A DNA stretch of 6,271 nt, taken from positions 1 to 6,271 of the forward strand of contig CAMYYQ010000077.1 of the NCBI GenBank assembly GCA_947303535.1, in the 5' to 3' direction. The translations under genes and the position numbers were made by a program. This document shows, piece after piece, positions 5,297 through 6,271 of this stretch (positions are counted from its first letter, which is position 1; every line of letters begins with the position of its first letter). The stretch is from an uncultured Ruminococcus sp. GTDB lineage: Bacteria; Bacillota_A; Clostridia; Oscillospirales; Ruminococcaceae. The notes under the pieces were generated by a model. The model ran no database searches. It was not told where the DNA came from and saw only the letters and a list, made by a program, of their open reading frames with translations.

Positions 5297-5977
5297 ATGG
5301 GGAACCCATTATACAGCAAAAAGTTTTACAGAAACTTTTTTGTCAGAAAATTCATCTCATTGTCCTTGAAAATAACAGACTATTTTGACGAAAAAAAGGA
5401 CCGGAAAATATGCGGCTGTTCACTTGTGAAATATGTCCCCTCATTGTACCGCGAAACAATGGGAGCAACAGGAAGCCAGTCCACCTGCTACTGGACACTT
5501 GACCGCATATTCGCCGACAGTTCGTTCGATAAAGATGATGCTTTTATTGATGTAGGCTGCGGCAAGGGACGTATACTTGCATATATGATCGGTAAAAAGT
5601 ATCCTTGTTCCCTTACAGGCGTGGAACTGAATGACGAAGTCGCTTCATATGCAGCTGACTGGGCTGAAAAATATGATAATGTAAAAATAATAAGCGGCAG
5701 CGCTTTTGATCTGGATTATAATGAATATACCGTTTTATTTATGGGACGCCCATTTGAACCCGAAATGTTTTACAAATTCATAGACAAACTTGAGAACGAA
5801 TTAAAACATTCCATAAGATTATATTATTGGGTCGACCAGCAAAGCGGAGATCACCTTAATGACAGGAAAGGCTGGAAAATGCATAAACGTGAAAAAATAT
5901 TTATGAGTCACGGTCTTTTTGTCGCTCGTACACCACAGAGATATTCCGTATGGACATATACACCAAATGAAGAATAA
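5297..5977 (+). CDS. Class I SAM-dependent methyltransferase-like protein, substrate unknown
   Basis: The protein has 226 residues. The SAM-binding motif I is FIDVGCGKGRIL (83-94), followed by the acidic residue ending the next strand (GVELND, Glu110) and SGSAFD (133-138). At the motif IV position, where N6/N5-type enzymes carry an Asn-Pro motif (NPPY or NPF), it has FMGRPF (148-153). The N-terminal 70 residues contain GATGSQSTCYWTLDRIF (56-72), a block seen before motif I in related small methyltransferases. There is no membrane segment or signal peptide; the N-terminus is basic and aromatic. The gene starts 2 nt after the peptidase stop and overlaps the ABC transporter by 11 bp. It may methylate the peptide product of the operon. 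Changed motif IV leaves room for a different acceptor or a binding-only role. Codons are more AT-rich than in the three genes before it. Confidence 0.72.
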   Translation: MGNPLYSKKFYRNFFVRKFISLSLKITDYFDEKKDRKICGCSLVKYVPSLYRETMGATGSQSTCYWTLDRIFADSSFDKDDAFIDVGCGKGRILAYMIGKKYPCSLTGVELNDEVASYAADWAEKYDNVKIISGSAFDLDYNEYTVLFMGRPFEPEMFYKFIDKLENELKHSIRLYYWVDQQSGDHLNDRKGWKMHKREKIFMSHGLFVARTPQRYSVWTYTPNEE

Positions 5978-6271
5978 CGCAGTAAAATGGCTTTATGCCG
6001 TCACAGGGCGAAAAAAATGGAACATTCTGTGGCTGATAATAGTTAACTCTCTGGATGGTGCAAGCGGAGTTTTTTACGCACTGTTGTTTCGCAATATCGT
6101 TGATAACGCAGTCGACGGAAACAAGAGCGGATTTGCTTTCAACGGGATACTGCTCATTATTCTTGTGATCATTCAGATAAGTATGAGAGCTGTCATACGC
6201 TGGCTTGAAGAATTATCACGTGCATCTCTTGAAAACATTTTCAAGCAGCGTCTGCTCATTAATATCCTCAG
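5967..6271 (+). CDS. ABC exporter, N-terminal part of the transmembrane domain (partial)
   Basis: From the ATG at 5967, 101 complete codons are open to the right edge. The ATG overlaps the methyltransferase end by 11 bp and has no clear ribosome site, which suggests translational coupling. A basic start (MKNNAVKWLYAVTGRKKW) is followed by a first membrane segment (about 18-42, WNILWLIIVNSLDGASG), a periplasm-like linker with NIVDNAVDGN, a second membrane segment (about 59-76, ILLIILVIIQ), then the conserved cytoplasmic stretch RWLEELSRASLENIFKQRLL. This matches type I half-transporters with a fused ATPase. The nucleotide-binding domain (Walker A, LSGGQ) would lie to the right and is not visible. 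In this context it probably exports the product of the operon, as lasso D proteins do, and may give self-immunity. Confidence 0.75.
   Translation, partial: MKNNAVKWLYAVTGRKKWNILWLIIVNSLDGASGVFYALLFRNIVDNAVDGNKSGFAFNGILLIILVIIQISMRAVIRWLEELSRASLENIFKQRLLINIL

Noticed and set aside
4619..5309. Minus-strand ORFs opposite the PqqD-family and peptidase genes
   Set aside because: They lie opposite genes with clear family motifs and have no ribosome sites; shadow frames.

Overview
The window looks like chromosomal DNA of a low-to-medium-GC Gram-positive anaerobe of the class Clostridia, most likely a Ruminococcus or close relative. This rests on strong AGGAGG-type ribosome sites, consensus sigma-A promoters, a large secreted beta-sandwich surface protein with an AYA-type signal peptidase site, and codon habits. 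It is a judgement of style, not a database match.

Layout. Positions 1-2863 (minus strand) hold the first 954 codons of a very large secreted surface protein whose C-terminus lies beyond the left edge. Its sigma-A promoter (3208-3236) is far upstream, so the transcript should carry a leader of about 337 nt with several inverted repeats. The gene-free stretch 2864-3863 contains that leader, a central 500-bp part with no supportable gene, an A/T-tract inverted-repeat pair (3744-3803), and a consensus extended -10 promoter (3804-3832) pointing right.

Positions 3864-6271 (plus strand) form one tight operon: an HPr-kinase/PEPCK-fold kinase, a PqqD-family protein, a small S24/S26-type peptidase with a Ser-His arrangement, a class I SAM-dependent methyltransferase, and the start of an ABC exporter that runs off the right edge. 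Spacings run from a few bases down to overlaps of 8 and 11 bp, which suggests translational coupling.

How the genes may work together. A PqqD-family peptide-recognition protein (RRE), a kinase of the fold used by the lasso-peptide tailoring kinases PadeK and ThcoK, a processing peptidase, a methyltransferase and an exporter together resemble a ribosomally made, modified and exported peptide (RiPP, lasso-like) pathway. No precursor peptide, asparagine-synthetase-like cyclase or transglutaminase-like leader peptidase is visible, so the assignment is inference. The promoter lies only about 30 bp before the kinase, so a precursor in this operon would have to lie downstream, or else elsewhere in the genome.
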